From positions 3,288,501 to 3,352,500 of the forward strand of contig OY992839.1 in assembly GCA_963921425.1 (NCBI GenBank): a stretch of 64,000 nt of DNA, given 5' to 3'. Below are positions 25,353 to 37,686 of the stretch, in pieces. This stretch comes from Dryas octopetala (taxonomy: Eukaryota > Streptophyta > Magnoliopsida > Rosales > Rosaceae). Both the position numbers and the translations under genes were made by a program. The notes under the pieces are model-generated. The model was not told where the DNA came from, searched no databases, and saw only the letters and a list, made by a program, of their open reading frames with translations. Numbering within the stretch: the first letter of the stretch is position 1; each line of letters begins with the position of its first letter.

Positions 25353-27595
25353 ATGAGTTGCTTTTCGTGCTTTTCTTCCCATGAAAAGAAAGCAGCTCAT
25401 AAAAGATCAAATAGCGTGAAGAGGCGCGAATTGCCTACCAGTCTTCCTCATAGCGAACCCAGCCATATTGCAGCACATGCACAACAGCCAAAGCCTGCTG
25501 GTAAGTTGCATTTTCCACCTAATTCCTTGTGTGTTTTTAAGTGTTAAGAGCATATATCCCACGTCCCAAATGTAAAGTTTTGCATTATAATATATGATGA
25601 CATAGGCTTTTTCATTCATTGTCAATTGGTTTTGGGTTTGATGCTCTAACTTTTTCATGGTAATCATAGTAGACAATTCACGTTTGTGTGGGGAAGAATT
25701 GTGTGTTATGTTTCTTAGAGAGTTTGGACAATAGGATAAGTTCCATGCTGATTTGTGTTGCTGCATTGATGCTTAATGATTGACTGTATAAACAGATGTT
25801 CATAAACCAAATCCCCCACCACCCGCTGCTGCTGCTGCACCTGCACCTGCACCTGCACCTGCTGATCAAACCACGAACAACAAAGAACCAAACAATGCTA
25901 ATATTGCTGCACAAACTTTCAGCTTCCGCGAATTGGCGACAGCAACAAGGAACTTCCGGCAGGAATGCCTGATTGGTGAGGGTGGATTTGGAAGAGTTTA
26001 CAAGGGGAAAATTGAAAAAACAGAACAGGTAATGTGGCTCTTGGGTTTGCTTAGCTCCTTCAATAACGCAATTTTTATCTTGCTTGAAGGATTGAGTAGT
26101 GACCCAATTGGCTTGGTTCAGATTGCGGCTGTGAAGCAACTTGACAGGAATGGCTTGCAAGGAAACAGAGAGTTCCTTGTTGAGGTGTTGATGTTGAGCC
26201 TCTTACACCATGACAATTTAGTGAATCTTATTGGGTATTGCGCTGATGGTGATCAGAGACTTCTGGTGTATGACTACATGCCCTTGGGATCTCTGGAAGA
26301 TCATTTATTAGGTACGATATATACTATGTGTTTGTAATTTCTTTTTGCCCCCTATAAGATTAATAACAAACTTGAGAAAACTAATGGAAATAGAATAATC
26401 TAGTTATTGATTTGATAGTATTTTGGGGTGTAATTTAGGGACAAAACAAATTTGATGTCATCTGCTGAAATTCTAACTTGGCCTTATAGTGCCAATGAAA
26501 AGCACACATAAGGCACATAAAGATCCCAAATAATGTAAAAGTTCTTGGTCATGTGGGTATTTCTGTGCTATATATAAGCATAAAATGTGCAGCTACTACC
26601 AACTGTATCCAAAAACTATACTGCTGTCTGACGTCTTCATGCATTGTATCTTGATTTTCAGAACTTTCAGAGAGCCAGAAGCCATTAGATTGGTACAAAA
26701 GAATGAAAATAGCTCTTGGAGCTGCCAAGGGTCTAGAATATTTGCATGACAAGGCCAATCCCCCTGTAATCTACCGCGATTTGAAATCTTCCAACATCTT
26801 GCTGGACAGTGATTTCAATGCAAAACTCTCCGATTTCGGGCTAGCAAAGCTTGGACCTGTTGGAGACAAGTCGCACGTATCTTCAAGAGTAATGGGTACA
26901 TATGGGTATTGTGCCCCAGAGTACCAAAGAACAGGCCAACTCACTGTGAAGTCAGATGTGTACAGTTTTGGAGTTGTTTTGTTGGAATTGATCACTGGAA
27001 GGAGAGCTGTTGACACCACATTACCAACCAAGGAGCAAAATCTAGTTTCTTGGGTAAATTTCCCCACACATTGTTTCTTTTTTCTTCTTCAATTCATGAC
27101 ATTCATTCATTCTACAAATTGTCTTAAAACAATTAAATCCTAGACCAATCTGGCATTTCCTGCAAGACAATCATAGAGTGTAACATGTGCTTTTACTTGA
27201 ATTTTGGTCTTTGACAGGCAGGACCAGTATTCAAGGACCCCAGTAGGTACCCAGAACTGGCTGATCCACTTCTTCAAGGAGATTTCCCAGTTAGAGCATT
27301 GAATCAAGCAGTTGCAGTTGCTGCAATGTGCCTCCATGAGGAAGCATCCGCCCGGCCTTTGATGAGGGATGTGGTCAGTGCTCTCAGTGTCCTTGGGACA
27401 GAACCAGACATTGCTGCCTCACCTATTCCCTCTCCACCACCTGAACAAAATAGTGTAGACGGCGAGGAGGATTCTCAGGAAGAAGAAGAAGAAAGTGCAA
27501 GGGAACGCCAACGCGCTGTAGCAGAAGCCATAGAATGGGGTTCAACTTCCAGGCACAATGCAGCATCAAGAGGTGGAAGTGCTTCTTCATTGTAA
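25353..27595 (+). CDS. receptor-like cytoplasmic kinase, subfamily VII (PBS1-like)
   Basis: Five exons (25353-25500, 25796-26028, 26122-26311, 26662-27053, 27218-27595) give 446 residues. The order is: a short N-terminus (MSCFSCFSS) with two Cys suited to S-acylation; a Pro/Ala linker; a Ser/Thr kinase domain; an acidic Ser-rich tail. Kinase motifs are intact: Gly-loop [11 protein letters not shown], catalytic Lys in [17 protein letters not shown] (Tyr in the HRD position as in RLCK-VII), DFGLAK, and [10 protein letters not shown] in the activation/P+1 region. It should therefore be an active kinase at the plasma membrane, acting downstream of immune or growth receptor kinases as other PBL proteins do. 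The N-terminus lacks the Gly2 needed for N-myristoylation. Which PBL it corresponds to is undetermined; its position after EMB1974 suggests the ortholog of Arabidopsis At3g07070. Confidence 0.92.
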
Positions 27596-28856
27596 AACTG
27601 AGTTGCAAAATACAACATTGCTTCTACAGAACAGCTAATTTCTATTGTAAAATACATGTCTATGATTCTCTTACTCGGATATTTTCCCGGAATGGATATG
27701 AGCCATGTCAAATTGGAAGAAGGTATTGAGATCTAAACGAGGATACACTCATGATATATGGAACAAAGAATATATGTGATGAGATTATTTCAAATATGAG
27801 GCATATGTTTCTCACTTTATGGTTTGTATATATATGTCACTGCTTCCGGGATGTATGATGTATCACATCTAAAATAAAATGTAATATCGCAAAATATTCC
27901 AGTTGCTTTTTAAGTGACAATAAAACTATTTGTATCACATTTACTGACAAGATTAAAAGAATCTCTAATAAAAGTGGAACTCACTTGAGTAGATAGATCT
28001 CGCATTTAGAGACGTTGTTTACTATAATATTAGAATTACTCAAGTTCTTAGGCACTGAAGAATGTTATGTTGCATACATAGCAGAGCGAAAGCTATGTGT
28101 ATGTTCACCAGAAAGTTCTCACTATGGGTATAGTTTTTCATCTATGGAGCACATAAACATATTACTGTCAAGTGCCAGTGCAGTTTGTTATGTAGACAGG
28201 ATAGTTAAACATCCTATGAAGAATCAAAATCAAGAAATGGAAACGTCTTTATGTCACTGATGGTTTGATCATTCAATAGGATGAAACTAAAATGTAGCAT
28301 GAGCTGGAAAAAGTTAATTTTACATAACATGGAGCCATTAATTATTGATTGGGGCGCAACATAGAAGGGACTAAGCTGTTGAATAGAAATAAAAATTAAT
28401 TGATATAGGTCATATATAGAATACCAATGTGTTAAGCATATAAATCATTATAAAGCTTCATAAAATTGAAGTTCTTAATAAATTAAATCAAATACCAACT
28501 AACTCAAACATCACAATATCATTTGGTGCTTGATATTGCTTGTTTGATGTATGCCTTTTAAATTTCCTTCACTTTGTTAAATAAAACGCCACCGAAATAA
28601 ACCTAGAGCCACAATGTGTGTTTCTTGAAGCTCATCGTGCCCCATATTGTGTGATATTACATGGTTGTGTGATTAATTTACTTAATTTATAACACATGTA
28701 TAATTTTAAAGATATTATTAAAGGTTTAGTGTCTTAAATATTCAGAATTGTACACGCATTATCATTAGAATGGATTGATCACATCGGGATGTTACGGTCA
28801 CATTCACATGAGTGCATAATAACTATAAGGAGCTTTTCTTCTTTCTTTATTGGCCA
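27596..28856. other. intergenic, no gene seen
   Basis: 3' flank of the kinase gene and AT-rich spacer. The 81-codon frame at 28015-28260 shows no recognisable domain. Confidence 0.55.
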
Positions 28857-29205
28857 AAGTTCACTTTTGGTCCTTATAGTTTGAGTTAAGTTTCACTTTG
28901 ATCCATGTAGTTTCAATTGTTATGATTTTAGTTCTACAATTTACAAATCGTTACAATTTAAAGATATATTAGCATTTTTATTCATCAAATCATCAAATTT
29001 GTTGTGTTTTTAGTCATGTACTTTACAAATTATTTCGATTTTGGTCATGTACTTTGCATACTGTTAGTGATTTAATAACTAATTTAACGAATTAATGGAC
29101 AAAATTCTTAATGTGTCATTAAATTGCAACAATTTATAAATTACAGGACCAAAATTAGAATAATTGAAACTATAGGGGAAGAAAGTGAAACATAACTCAA
29201 ACAAT
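28857..29205. mobile_element. foldback MITE upstream of the EamA gene
   Basis: Sub-terminal inverted repeats are visible: tagtttgagttaagtttcac near 28878 and its complement gtgaaacataactcaaac at 29184-29202; also tttcaattgttatgatttta against aaaattagaataattgaaac. The interior is non-coding and repeats the phrase ttagtcatgtactttacaaa. The inverted copy of the surrounding promoter at 46255-46480 lacks this element, which supports its mobility. Confidence 0.75.
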
Positions 29206-29966
29206 TGAACAATTAATGGGTTTGGGTGTAGGCTTGACAGGACTTCGTAGAAGGTTAGAAACCAGTAGATAAATTTTCATATGGGCCTAACTAACTGGGC
29301 TGATGTGTACTCGCCACCAATTTCCCTGTCCAACGTTTTACGTGTCCCGCGTGGACTTGACGACCGGTAAGATTGTAAGAATATCCAAAATCCCAAAAAA
29401 AGAACACAAATCCGAAACCTGTTTCTCTCTCTCCGCGTAATCATCCAACCTCTGAATCCATGGTGTTTCTCACGGCAGGTACATTTGACATCCCCTACGA
29501 TACGATAGATGTTTGTTTCAGTCTATAAACTTCTTCAACGCAATGCAATCTTTTTTTGTTTTTTGTATTTTTGTTTTTGGTTCAAATACTCGTTGAACTT
29601 AATGTGATTAAATTATTGATTAATATATCGGTATGGGTTTGCATGCATAAGATGGGGTTTATTGGGTGTGAAATGAATAAAATTGATATCGTATTGGCAT
29701 CTTTTTGATGGTGTCTTGCTACGATTTAGTTTTATGGGGTTAACTCTACTCAACAATTGTTTGCTGCAATTTTTGTTTGTTGATTTTCGTTAATTTTGGT
29801 GGGTTTTTGTTATTTTCAGGTAAAATTTGGGTTTAATAGTGACATGGGCATTGGTTTTAATTCTCTGTGACTACAGAGAGTTTGCTTTGTAATTCTTCTG
29901 AAATTGAAGAACTAATTGTTAGGCAAGATTTTGGAGCTATTTTGATTTGGCATTGAGTGGAAAGAT

Positions 29967-32352
29967 ATGAAAAGTGAAGTTTGGAGGTGGGTTTTAGGTT
30001 TGGTATATATATTTTTTGTTGCATCCATCTGGATAGCTGCCAGTTTTGTAGTACAGTCTGTTGTAGATGCCGGGGTGTCCCCATTCCTCATCACATACAT
30101 ATGCAATTCATTGTTTGTGATCTACATTCCCTTAGTTGAAATTGGGCGCTATTTGGAGGATTCTTTTGGAGGTTTGTGGTTTTGGAAAGGTAAGAAGAGT
30201 AGCCCTTTGCAAGGATTAGGAGAGTCAGAGGAAACCACTCTTCTTGGGGGGAGTCTTGCAGTTGTGAAGACTGATGCATCTGCGCATGTAGAAGAAGGGG
30301 GAGTCAGTCAGCATGGAAAAGTTATTGAAACAGAACCAACGCTTGTATCGTACAAGCTTGTTAGGACTTCACCGAATCAAGACAATGTCAACGAAGCTGC
30401 CGATAAGCAAGTGGATGCAAAAGGGCGTTGGACACGCACTCGAGTGGCAAAAGTTAGCCTATTGATTTCCCCATTTTGGTTTTTTGCGCAGCTCACTTTC
30501 AATTTGTCATTGAAGTATACTACAGTTACGGTAAGAATTTTTAAATATTATATTGCATGCTTTGCTTCATATGTTAGTTAATGTGTTTCATCATTTTGGT
30601 GTGATTGTTTATTCTTCTTGTTGCATGCAGTCGAATACCATCTTGAGCAGTGCATCCAGCCTTTTCACTTTTTTGGTCTCTCTGGCATTCTTAGGTGAGA
30701 AGTTTACTTTGGTGAAGCTTATTAGTGTGCTTCTTTGCATGGGAGGAACAATAATTGTCAGCCTTGGTGACTCACGAACTACTTTAAGTACAATTGCTTC
30801 AAACCCTCTCCTCGGAGACATACTTGCTCTTGTCTCGGCAGCCTTGTATTCTGTGTATATTACCCTGATTCGCAAAAAGTTACCAGATGAGGATGATGAG
30901 AAAAGTGGTCGTGCCAGTATGGCTCAGTTTCTGGGCTTTCTAGGGCTTTCCAATCTTCTTATATTTCTTCCAGTTGCCCTTATACTTCATTTCTCAAAGC
31001 TGGAGCCCTTTTATATGCTTACCTGGGAGCAGATTGGTCTCATTGTTGGTAAAGGTTCGTACTTAACCTTTATAGTATATGCTTTGTCACTTGGAGATAC
31101 CTGTATTGATGTTGCCTTTGTATTTTCTATTTGTCTATGCATGTATTCTTAGAGGAGTACTCCAGGCACTGAAATAAATCTTAAAATTTTGGTTGCCAAC
31201 AAATACAGCTAGCAGTGATTCATTTGTTCATACTTGGTCTCATTCTAAACCTCATATATCTTTAACATCTAAGCTGCTGCCTTGCATCTTCCCATGTCAT
31301 TTGGTGAATGAAATTTGGGAAAACTTTGGTGCTTCTTATAATATTGATTCTTACACACCAACATGCATATGTTTGCCCAGTTCTAAATGCAAAGAAATAA
31401 TGTGATTTCTTTTTGGGAGGGGATGAATATATCATTTTCTTTACTTCCACCCTATTATTTGACCATTAGTAATAATTCCAATTTCTGTTCATATTTATAT
31501 ATATATGAGTTCATAGCTTCTAGCATTGTTTCACGGACAATACTTTTATATCATCAGTTACTTTGTTCAGAAGTAGAAGCACAAATTAGATGTAGGGTGA
31601 TTTGTATGGAAAGGAAGTGCAAGACCGTATTGCACCTATCTCTTGGCTACTGTTATATCTATAGTCTACAGAAAAGCATTATGTGATTTCCCTAAGTTGG
31701 TTTGTCATTTATATGTCAATACAGCTCGTTTGAAATTAAACTTTAGTTACCAGTTTGTATTGTCTCTTGTAAAATGTTAATCTACTATCCTTTTTTTTTT
31801 TGGCCACTGAATCTACTATCGTATAACCTATCGATAATAGGCCAATTTCAAATGCCGATTTTTACCATTTGCATGCTTCTTGGTCTCGTTTCTAGGTAGG
31901 ATATGAGTGTAGTAGGCATGAGATACGCAGGCTATAGATCCATAATATGGATTTTCATGTTGTGTTTCATATTTCATATAAAACCATATGGATTTTCAGG
32001 ATGCTAAATCATATGGATTTTTATGTTGTGTTTAGGTTTGCTGGATAATGTTCTGAGCGATTATTTATGGGCCAAGGCTGTTCTTCTAACAACCACCACA
32101 GTAGCAACGGCTGGTCTAACAATTCAGGTTCCATTGGCGGCAATCGTGGACACACTGACTGGCCATGCTCCTCATTTTGCTGATTATCTTGGAGCTGTGT
32201 CTGTCATGATTGGATTCGCTGGCATAAACATTCCTTCTGATGCTTTTAACAGATCAAAAGAAGCTATACCTGAATTAGAGAATGAAAATGTTAGTCCACC
32301 AAGTGAAGCTCGCAATTCATCAGGCAGTACAGATTTAGCTGCCATTTCATAG
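29967..32352 (+). CDS. EamA-domain (drug/metabolite-type) transporter
   Basis: Three coding exons (29967-30530, 30631-31054, 32036-32352) give 434 residues. A leader intron is likely between about 29478 and 29820. The hydropathy pattern suggests about ten membrane segments: two N-terminal ones (LGLVYIFFVASIWIAASFVV, ITYICNSLFVIYI), a ~115-residue hydrophilic loop rich in charged and Ser residues, then the remaining segments, including the EamA signature around SSASSLFTFLVSLAFLGEKF and a C-terminal half with LLTTTTVATAGLTIQVPLAAI. A hydrophilic tail closes the protein. It belongs to the plant EamA-like/SLC35F-like group and I take it as the ortholog of Arabidopsis At3g07080. The substrate is unknown; localisation could be endomembrane. 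The last intron (981 bp) has no long coding potential. Confidence 0.9.
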
Positions 32353-32862
32353 CATGCTGAGGTGACCTTGCAAGTGCAAATATGTGTAATCAGAAGTTTG
32401 TAAATGAAACTTCCATTTAAAGAACAAATTTGAACACTAATAATTCTCCAATTACAGGGAATTGATTAACTGGGTTTTAAGTTTTAATTTTAAGAGAGGA
32501 ATTTGTGATTACGATCTGGGTTTTTGTATAAACTGCATGTGGGTTTAGGTGTTTGGGTTCTCAGATAATAGTTAAGAAATTTTATTACCAATAAACATCT
32601 GACGGCAAAATATAAAATTAAAAAAAAAAAAAAAAAAAAAAGAAGCAAACGGGAAACCTTGTGATCCAAGTAAATAAACCAAGAATGGAATTCCTAATAC
32701 TAGTTGGAGTAGGATAATTGGACCAACTTGTTTTATATAATAATTAATGTAAAGCATCCTTGTATTGAATATTGAACATCGCCGCCCGCTAGTTAGTTTC
32801 TTTTTGATCGATCATCAAGTGTAATATTGTGGCTTGATTTTCAGTTGCATATATAATCTAAC

Positions 32863-35192
32863 ATGAAGGTTCAGGTCCTAATAGTCCCATGCATCGGTTG
32901 CCTTGCGATTGTTACTCTATACCGTTACTTCAATCCATTCCAATCCAAGAGAGGGAGCAAGAAAAAGCAAAACATAGACAGAAACAATGGGCGCAGCAAC
33001 TGGCAGACACTACCTCACGATGTCATGGAGATAATTTTACAGCGCCTGAATTTAGGTGATCGAATACGCTTAAGCGTTGTCTGCAAGTCTTGGCAGTCAG
33101 CAGAGCCGTCCCTGAGCAAGGGCTGGAGGGGCGACCGCCCAGGGCCCACTTTCAAGGGGGGCCCAATTTTATATATATATATTATAATATTAAAAAAATT
33201 AAATTTAAAGTTATGGTATGTAGAGGCCTAGTAAGTAGTAACTAAGGTGTTCAAGGCTTATATCTAAAAGGCCAAAGTTTGTAAGAGGCCCAAATTAAAT
33301 TTATAATAACTAAAGTAATAATTAAATTTAGTTTTTAAACTTTTATTTCTTTATTGAAAAGCTTAAACGTCAAAAGTTTTTTTATATTAAACGATAAGGG
33401 TTTTGTTTTTTATTTTTCTCTCTCTCCCTCCCTCCCTCACTGTCTCAGACTCTCTCAACTCTCAATCATTTAATTTCTCTTCCTCAGTTGAAGTTCCTCC
33501 ATAATCCATTTGATCAGATTTTTGATTCTCAAGGCTTCAGCTCGATGCTCTTCTTCGATTAACTATCGATTTCTCTTGATCCCTTCTTTAGTCCTCATAT
33601 CCTCTCCATTGTCTCCAAAGAAATTAGGGTTTTGTTCAAAGTTTAAATTACTTTTTTTTCAAAGCTTGTATGTCCAAAGGCCCTATAACTTTGATTATTT
33701 ATTGTCCCAAATTTTTTGTTGAAATTTGTACAAACTATAATATTATCTCATGTTTAATGAAAGTATCATTTTATTTTTTATTTTCAAGCAAAAGTAAATG
33801 GAAAATATGCCTACATAATTTTATAATTTTTTTCTTTATATACAAAAGGGCCATTTTTAGATTTTCGCCCTGGGGCCTCTAAAAAGTCTGGAACGGCACT
33901 GGCAGTCAGTTGTTATGCGAAGAGACATCTGTGGTGCTCCTCAACTCCCATGGTTAGTAGTCTCTCATCATGATCAACTCTCAAATTGCAATGACTACTT
34001 AAGCTTTTCCAGCCTCTCCGAGGGCAAAGTTGGCAAGTTGAAGCTGCCAAAGGCAGTTCGAGGAGGGTGGTTTTTTGGGTCTTCTAAAGGTTGGTTGATT
34101 ATGGTTCAGGAAGAAGGACTCAACTCTAAATTTTTTTTATTCAATCCGATTTCAGGAGTCCAACACCAACTTCCATCCTTGGGAACAATTCCAACTTTCC
34201 AAGAGTTCGTAAAAACCACAGATTGGGAATGCCATGGTGCCTTGAAATTCTGTAATCAAGTTGTGTTATCTACCTCAGATATTAATTCAGAATATTGTAT
34301 GGTAGGAGCAATTTTTAATGGTGTATTGGGTTTGTGTAGCCCTGGAGACAAAACCTGGAGTGTATTCCAGTTATTAGATGATCATGATGAGGAGGAATTT
34401 ATTTCTGATATTTTGTTTTCTTCTTCTGGTATGCTATACGCCTTGGTTGACCTTTCTTGCGTTTCTGATGATCAGAACGGCCTTGTTGCATCTGCTCGCA
34501 CCTTAAACTTTGGAGATGATCATGCATTGGAATTGAAGTTGATCTATAGCAAAATAGAAGAAGACTGGGCCGATGTTAATGAGAGATTTGAACATCAGGA
34601 TCTCTATGAAGTCCGGTTGAATACGACATACTCACATTATTTGTTAGAATCAAAAACCAGCAATGAAGTCTTGGTAGTCCAGCAAGTGTTTGATCTTTTT
34701 TTAAAGAGAGGAGAATATATTGAAGAAAACCACCATGATGAAGATGATAACCACCACAACGAAGAAGACGATATTGATGAAGATGGAGGAGGAGAAGCTG
34801 GTAATGGTGATGGTCCTGATGGATATATTCATTTTCTTGACTTGGAAGACATGCAATCTGGCACTTCATATGCGAGGACAAGTCTTTTTAGAGTATTCAA
34901 GGTTGACCCGGAGACTGGCAGCTTTCTAATTAGGGTACCAGCTATTGGTGACCAGCTATTGTTTTTGGCACATTGTGGTTCCTTCTCCCTCCCAACAAGT
35001 GATTTCAGAGAGTTACAAGGAAATTGCATTTTCTTTGCAAAAAATAGATCCTTAGGTTTTCGTTCGTTAGAGCCATTTAACTGTCGTGAGGTTGGTGTAT
35101 TCTACCTTGATACCGGAAGAATTGAGCGTTCCTTTCCAAGTTCTATCTTGTCTCTAAGGTCTAAACTCACTTGGTTCTCTCCAACTTTATAG
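32863..35192 (+). pseudogene. F-box/DUF295 gene interrupted by a hAT element
   Basis: The 5' part (32863-33100) encodes a hydrophobic N-terminal segment (VLIVPCIGCLAIVTLYRYF), a basic linker and an F-box beginning WQTLPHDVMEIILQRLNLGD. The frame stops at 33230 inside an inserted transposon. The 3' part (33910-35192, open frame of 425 codons from 33915) encodes the beta-propeller-like DUF295 region typical of plant KIB-type F-box proteins. It contains an acidic/His-rich insert (~residues 275-300 of that part) and ends in LRSKLTWFSPTL. Precise removal of the 801-bp element plus one copy of its 8-bp target duplication joins the two parts in one frame. F-box proteins recruit substrates to SCF ubiquitin ligases; DUF295 members often have no known substrate. 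As it stands the gene cannot make the full protein unless the element is excised or spliced out. The long intact 3' frame implies a recent hit. Confidence 0.85.
33101..33901. mobile_element. non-autonomous hAT element, 801 bp
   Basis: The ends are CAGAGCCGTCCCTG and, read inward from the right, CAGTGCCGTTCCAG, typical of hAT terminal repeats. It is flanked by the perfect 8-bp duplication GCAGTCAG (33093-33100 and 33902-33909). The interior holds no transposase-length frame, so movement would need a transposase supplied from elsewhere. Confidence 0.92.
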
Positions 35193-36312
35193 TAAACAAA
35201 TATATAGAGATCAAGAATTTATATATTTAAATTTGCTTAAGAATTCTTGTTTTTTTATTTTCAAAGAAAAAACGTTCCAGTGTAATAAAATTTAAATTGG
35301 AGTATTTGATCAAGAATCATGGTCTAGCACTCTAGCTTTACTAACCTCGTCATTGGTGGGATTGTACTCCCAGCAGCTTTGGTTTGAAGGCCTATGCATT
35401 GCTCATGAATATCAGTCTTGTTGTGAACTACAACTTCTTGTCTTCTTGATCAGATTCCTGCAGTTCGTGCTTCATTAGCTCTTCTAATTTAATTTAATTA
35501 GCTAGCTAAGCTCGTCAAACCACTCTTGGTCTTACCTATTTTGAACACGAAAGAAACAGAGGAAATATGCAAAAGCAAAATTGAGAGTTACCTTGAGGGA
35601 ACCCAAGGCCTACGCTTACACACAAATACACAATGGTGTTGAGTTACAGAAATAGGAAAATCTCAGCAAACTACCCAAACCCCAAACCATAAGAAAAAGT
35701 AGAACACCATGGTGTTGAGAATCTATGCCTAATGGTTACCCCTTTCTGATTTCCTATTGATCGAAGACAAGCTGTATAGGAAAATAATAGTCCCTGTCAT
35801 GCATGAGCACTCAGTTAACTTTGCCATTTCTTTTTGGATTTAGGCATTGTGGGATAAGGTTTGAAATACACGTACACTTTTAATCAATGTGTTCCTTTGA
35901 GTTTTGCTTGGTTTCCTTTCTTCATCGAACCCCCCAGCAAAGACAAAAAAGGAGATGCAAATACCACCTAGCTAGTTAGCCCATCATGGCCAATATGATG
36001 TAGCTGGCAACTATCAAACGAGCCTACAATAGAAATATTATTGACCAGAAAATAAAAACTAAAAACCCTCAGCAGCATCATTTATCAGACAAGCCTTGCT
36101 CAGTTTGGTACAAGTGCCACTGTTGATCACTTCTACACATAACTTATTTGTAATTGTAACAATATGTCACAATAAAATACAAATTGCATTAAAAAGGTGG
36201 TATGGAGATGTACCCCAATTCCCACATTTAGCAAATTGCATAACAGCTTCCTATAAATAATTGCCCAATTCAAACTCAATCAACCCAACTCTGAAATAAA
36301 TATTGTAAACTC
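35193..36312. other. intergenic segment belonging to a duplicated block
   Basis: No gene is seen. 35193-35700 is repeated at 47158-47665. 35713-36312 is repeated almost perfectly at 50181-50780 (two substitutions noticed in the first ~200 bp). Confidence 0.75.
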
Positions 36313-36929
36313 TCAAATGCTCTGTGGCACCGTCGAACTTGTATGACCATATCTCTGCATCACTCTTCTGGTTGCAAGTGCTGCAGCCTCACTTGCATGA
36401 AATGTTCCACTCGCCATGATTGCGGCAAATTCAGCAGCTATCTCCTCTTGTACCTTACTCCGAGCATCCCCAAGAGGATCTACAACCCCATTGGCAGGTT
36501 TAACAACAGATGGCGCAATACTCGATGTTCCCCGCTCCTCTGACTTGGTGGGCTGCCCTCCAGATTTCGATTTGTCAGTCTCTTTGTTGGAACCATTAGT
36601 CAAGGGTTTCACAACATTCGTTGTTGGCTGAACCATGGAAGGTGGCCTGAATTGTGGAACTTGAGGAGCAGCACCAGCTTTCAATGTTGCTTCTAGATTC
36701 TGTAGCATGGGCACTGCAAAACAAAGTAAGAAAACAATGGGTCATGCTGAGCAAACTCAAATGCATTATTGAGTGTTTAAGCACATGGATTCCCTATTAA
36801 TAATCCACATAATCCTCTAAATTGCCAAAACCAAAAACACCAAGCATGGAAGATTCTGAGTATACTACTCTGTATACTACTCTGGATCAATTAGAAACAA
36901 ACAAAGAAAATTCATATAAAAGACAGCAC

Positions 36930-37550
36930 TGTTCGTATGACTAATCATCTCGGCATAACGACAAGTCACACAAGGCCCAACACCATGCTGTTTGGGCCTA
37001 GACCCAAAAGACTAAGCCCTTCCTGGGCTCCTAGCCCATGATCCACTAGGCTCCGGCCCCCTGGGCCCCGGCCCCTTAGGCTCCGGCCTCCCAAGCTCAA
37101 GCCTCCCGGGCCCCCGGCCCGTGTCAACTAACTCGGATCCTCGAGACCGGTGCCACGTGGCGCCCCTACAGTGCAAGTCACCACAAAGGACACGTGTCGT
37201 CACCGGATTGGTTGACACTCTTCCAAAGGTACTATAAAAGAGGTACCTTCTTGTCACAAAAGGACAACTGAAATCATTATTATACTATTCACTCACTCTG
37301 CTCTCAGATCTCTCTGAACACTGACTTGAGCGTCGGAGGACCTTTGGCCGGCACCACACCGGTGTCCTACCCGCTCACTTTTGTGTATCTGTGCAGGGTG
37401 CTCCGAATACCATTCTATCTCGTTACTCACCAGTCGGACCCAGCTACCCGTTCCTGCCCCACTTCGACGTGTCCTCCGCTCAGTGGTGGGTCAACGGGCC
37501 TACGTGGTTCGACTCGACGTTGACTGCTCTACCATTTTTGGGCATCAACA
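36930..37550 (+). repeat. left LTR
   Basis: The 621-bp terminal repeat contains a GC-rich U3 with repeated cggcccc/gggcc motifs, a G-box (GCCACGTGGC) near 37151 and a TATAAAAG box at 37233. It is essentially identical to the right LTR except for lacking one 15-bp tandem unit. Confidence 0.95.
37233..37240 (+). promoter_or_regulatory. LTR TATA box
   Basis: TATAAAAG in the left LTR, repeated at 41170-41177 in the right LTR. It would drive transcription of the element and, from the right LTR, read-through towards the palindrome region. Confidence 0.6.
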
Positions 37551-37553
37551 GTT

Positions 37554-37569
37554 TGGCGCCGTCTGTGGG
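37554..37569 (+). other. primer-binding site of the LTR element
   Basis: TGGCGCCGTCTGTGGG starts 3 bp after the left LTR. Its first nine bases match those expected as complement of a plant tRNA-Asp 3' end; the remainder diverges. Confidence 0.6.
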
Positions 37570-37686
37570 AAAGTTACAACTTTTCCCCATTGAATCCTCT
37601 ACCCTCAGTTGAGGTGCAAAAACCTTCCGAGCTTCCGAGCTCCCGAGCTTCCGAGCTCCCTAGCTTCCGAGCTACCGACCCTCACA

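Noticed and set aside
32615..32642. Poly(A) run after the EamA gene as a sign of a retro-copied gene
   Set aside because: The EamA gene has introns; the run is a variable A tract also present in shorter form in the copy at ~42450, not a retroposon tail.
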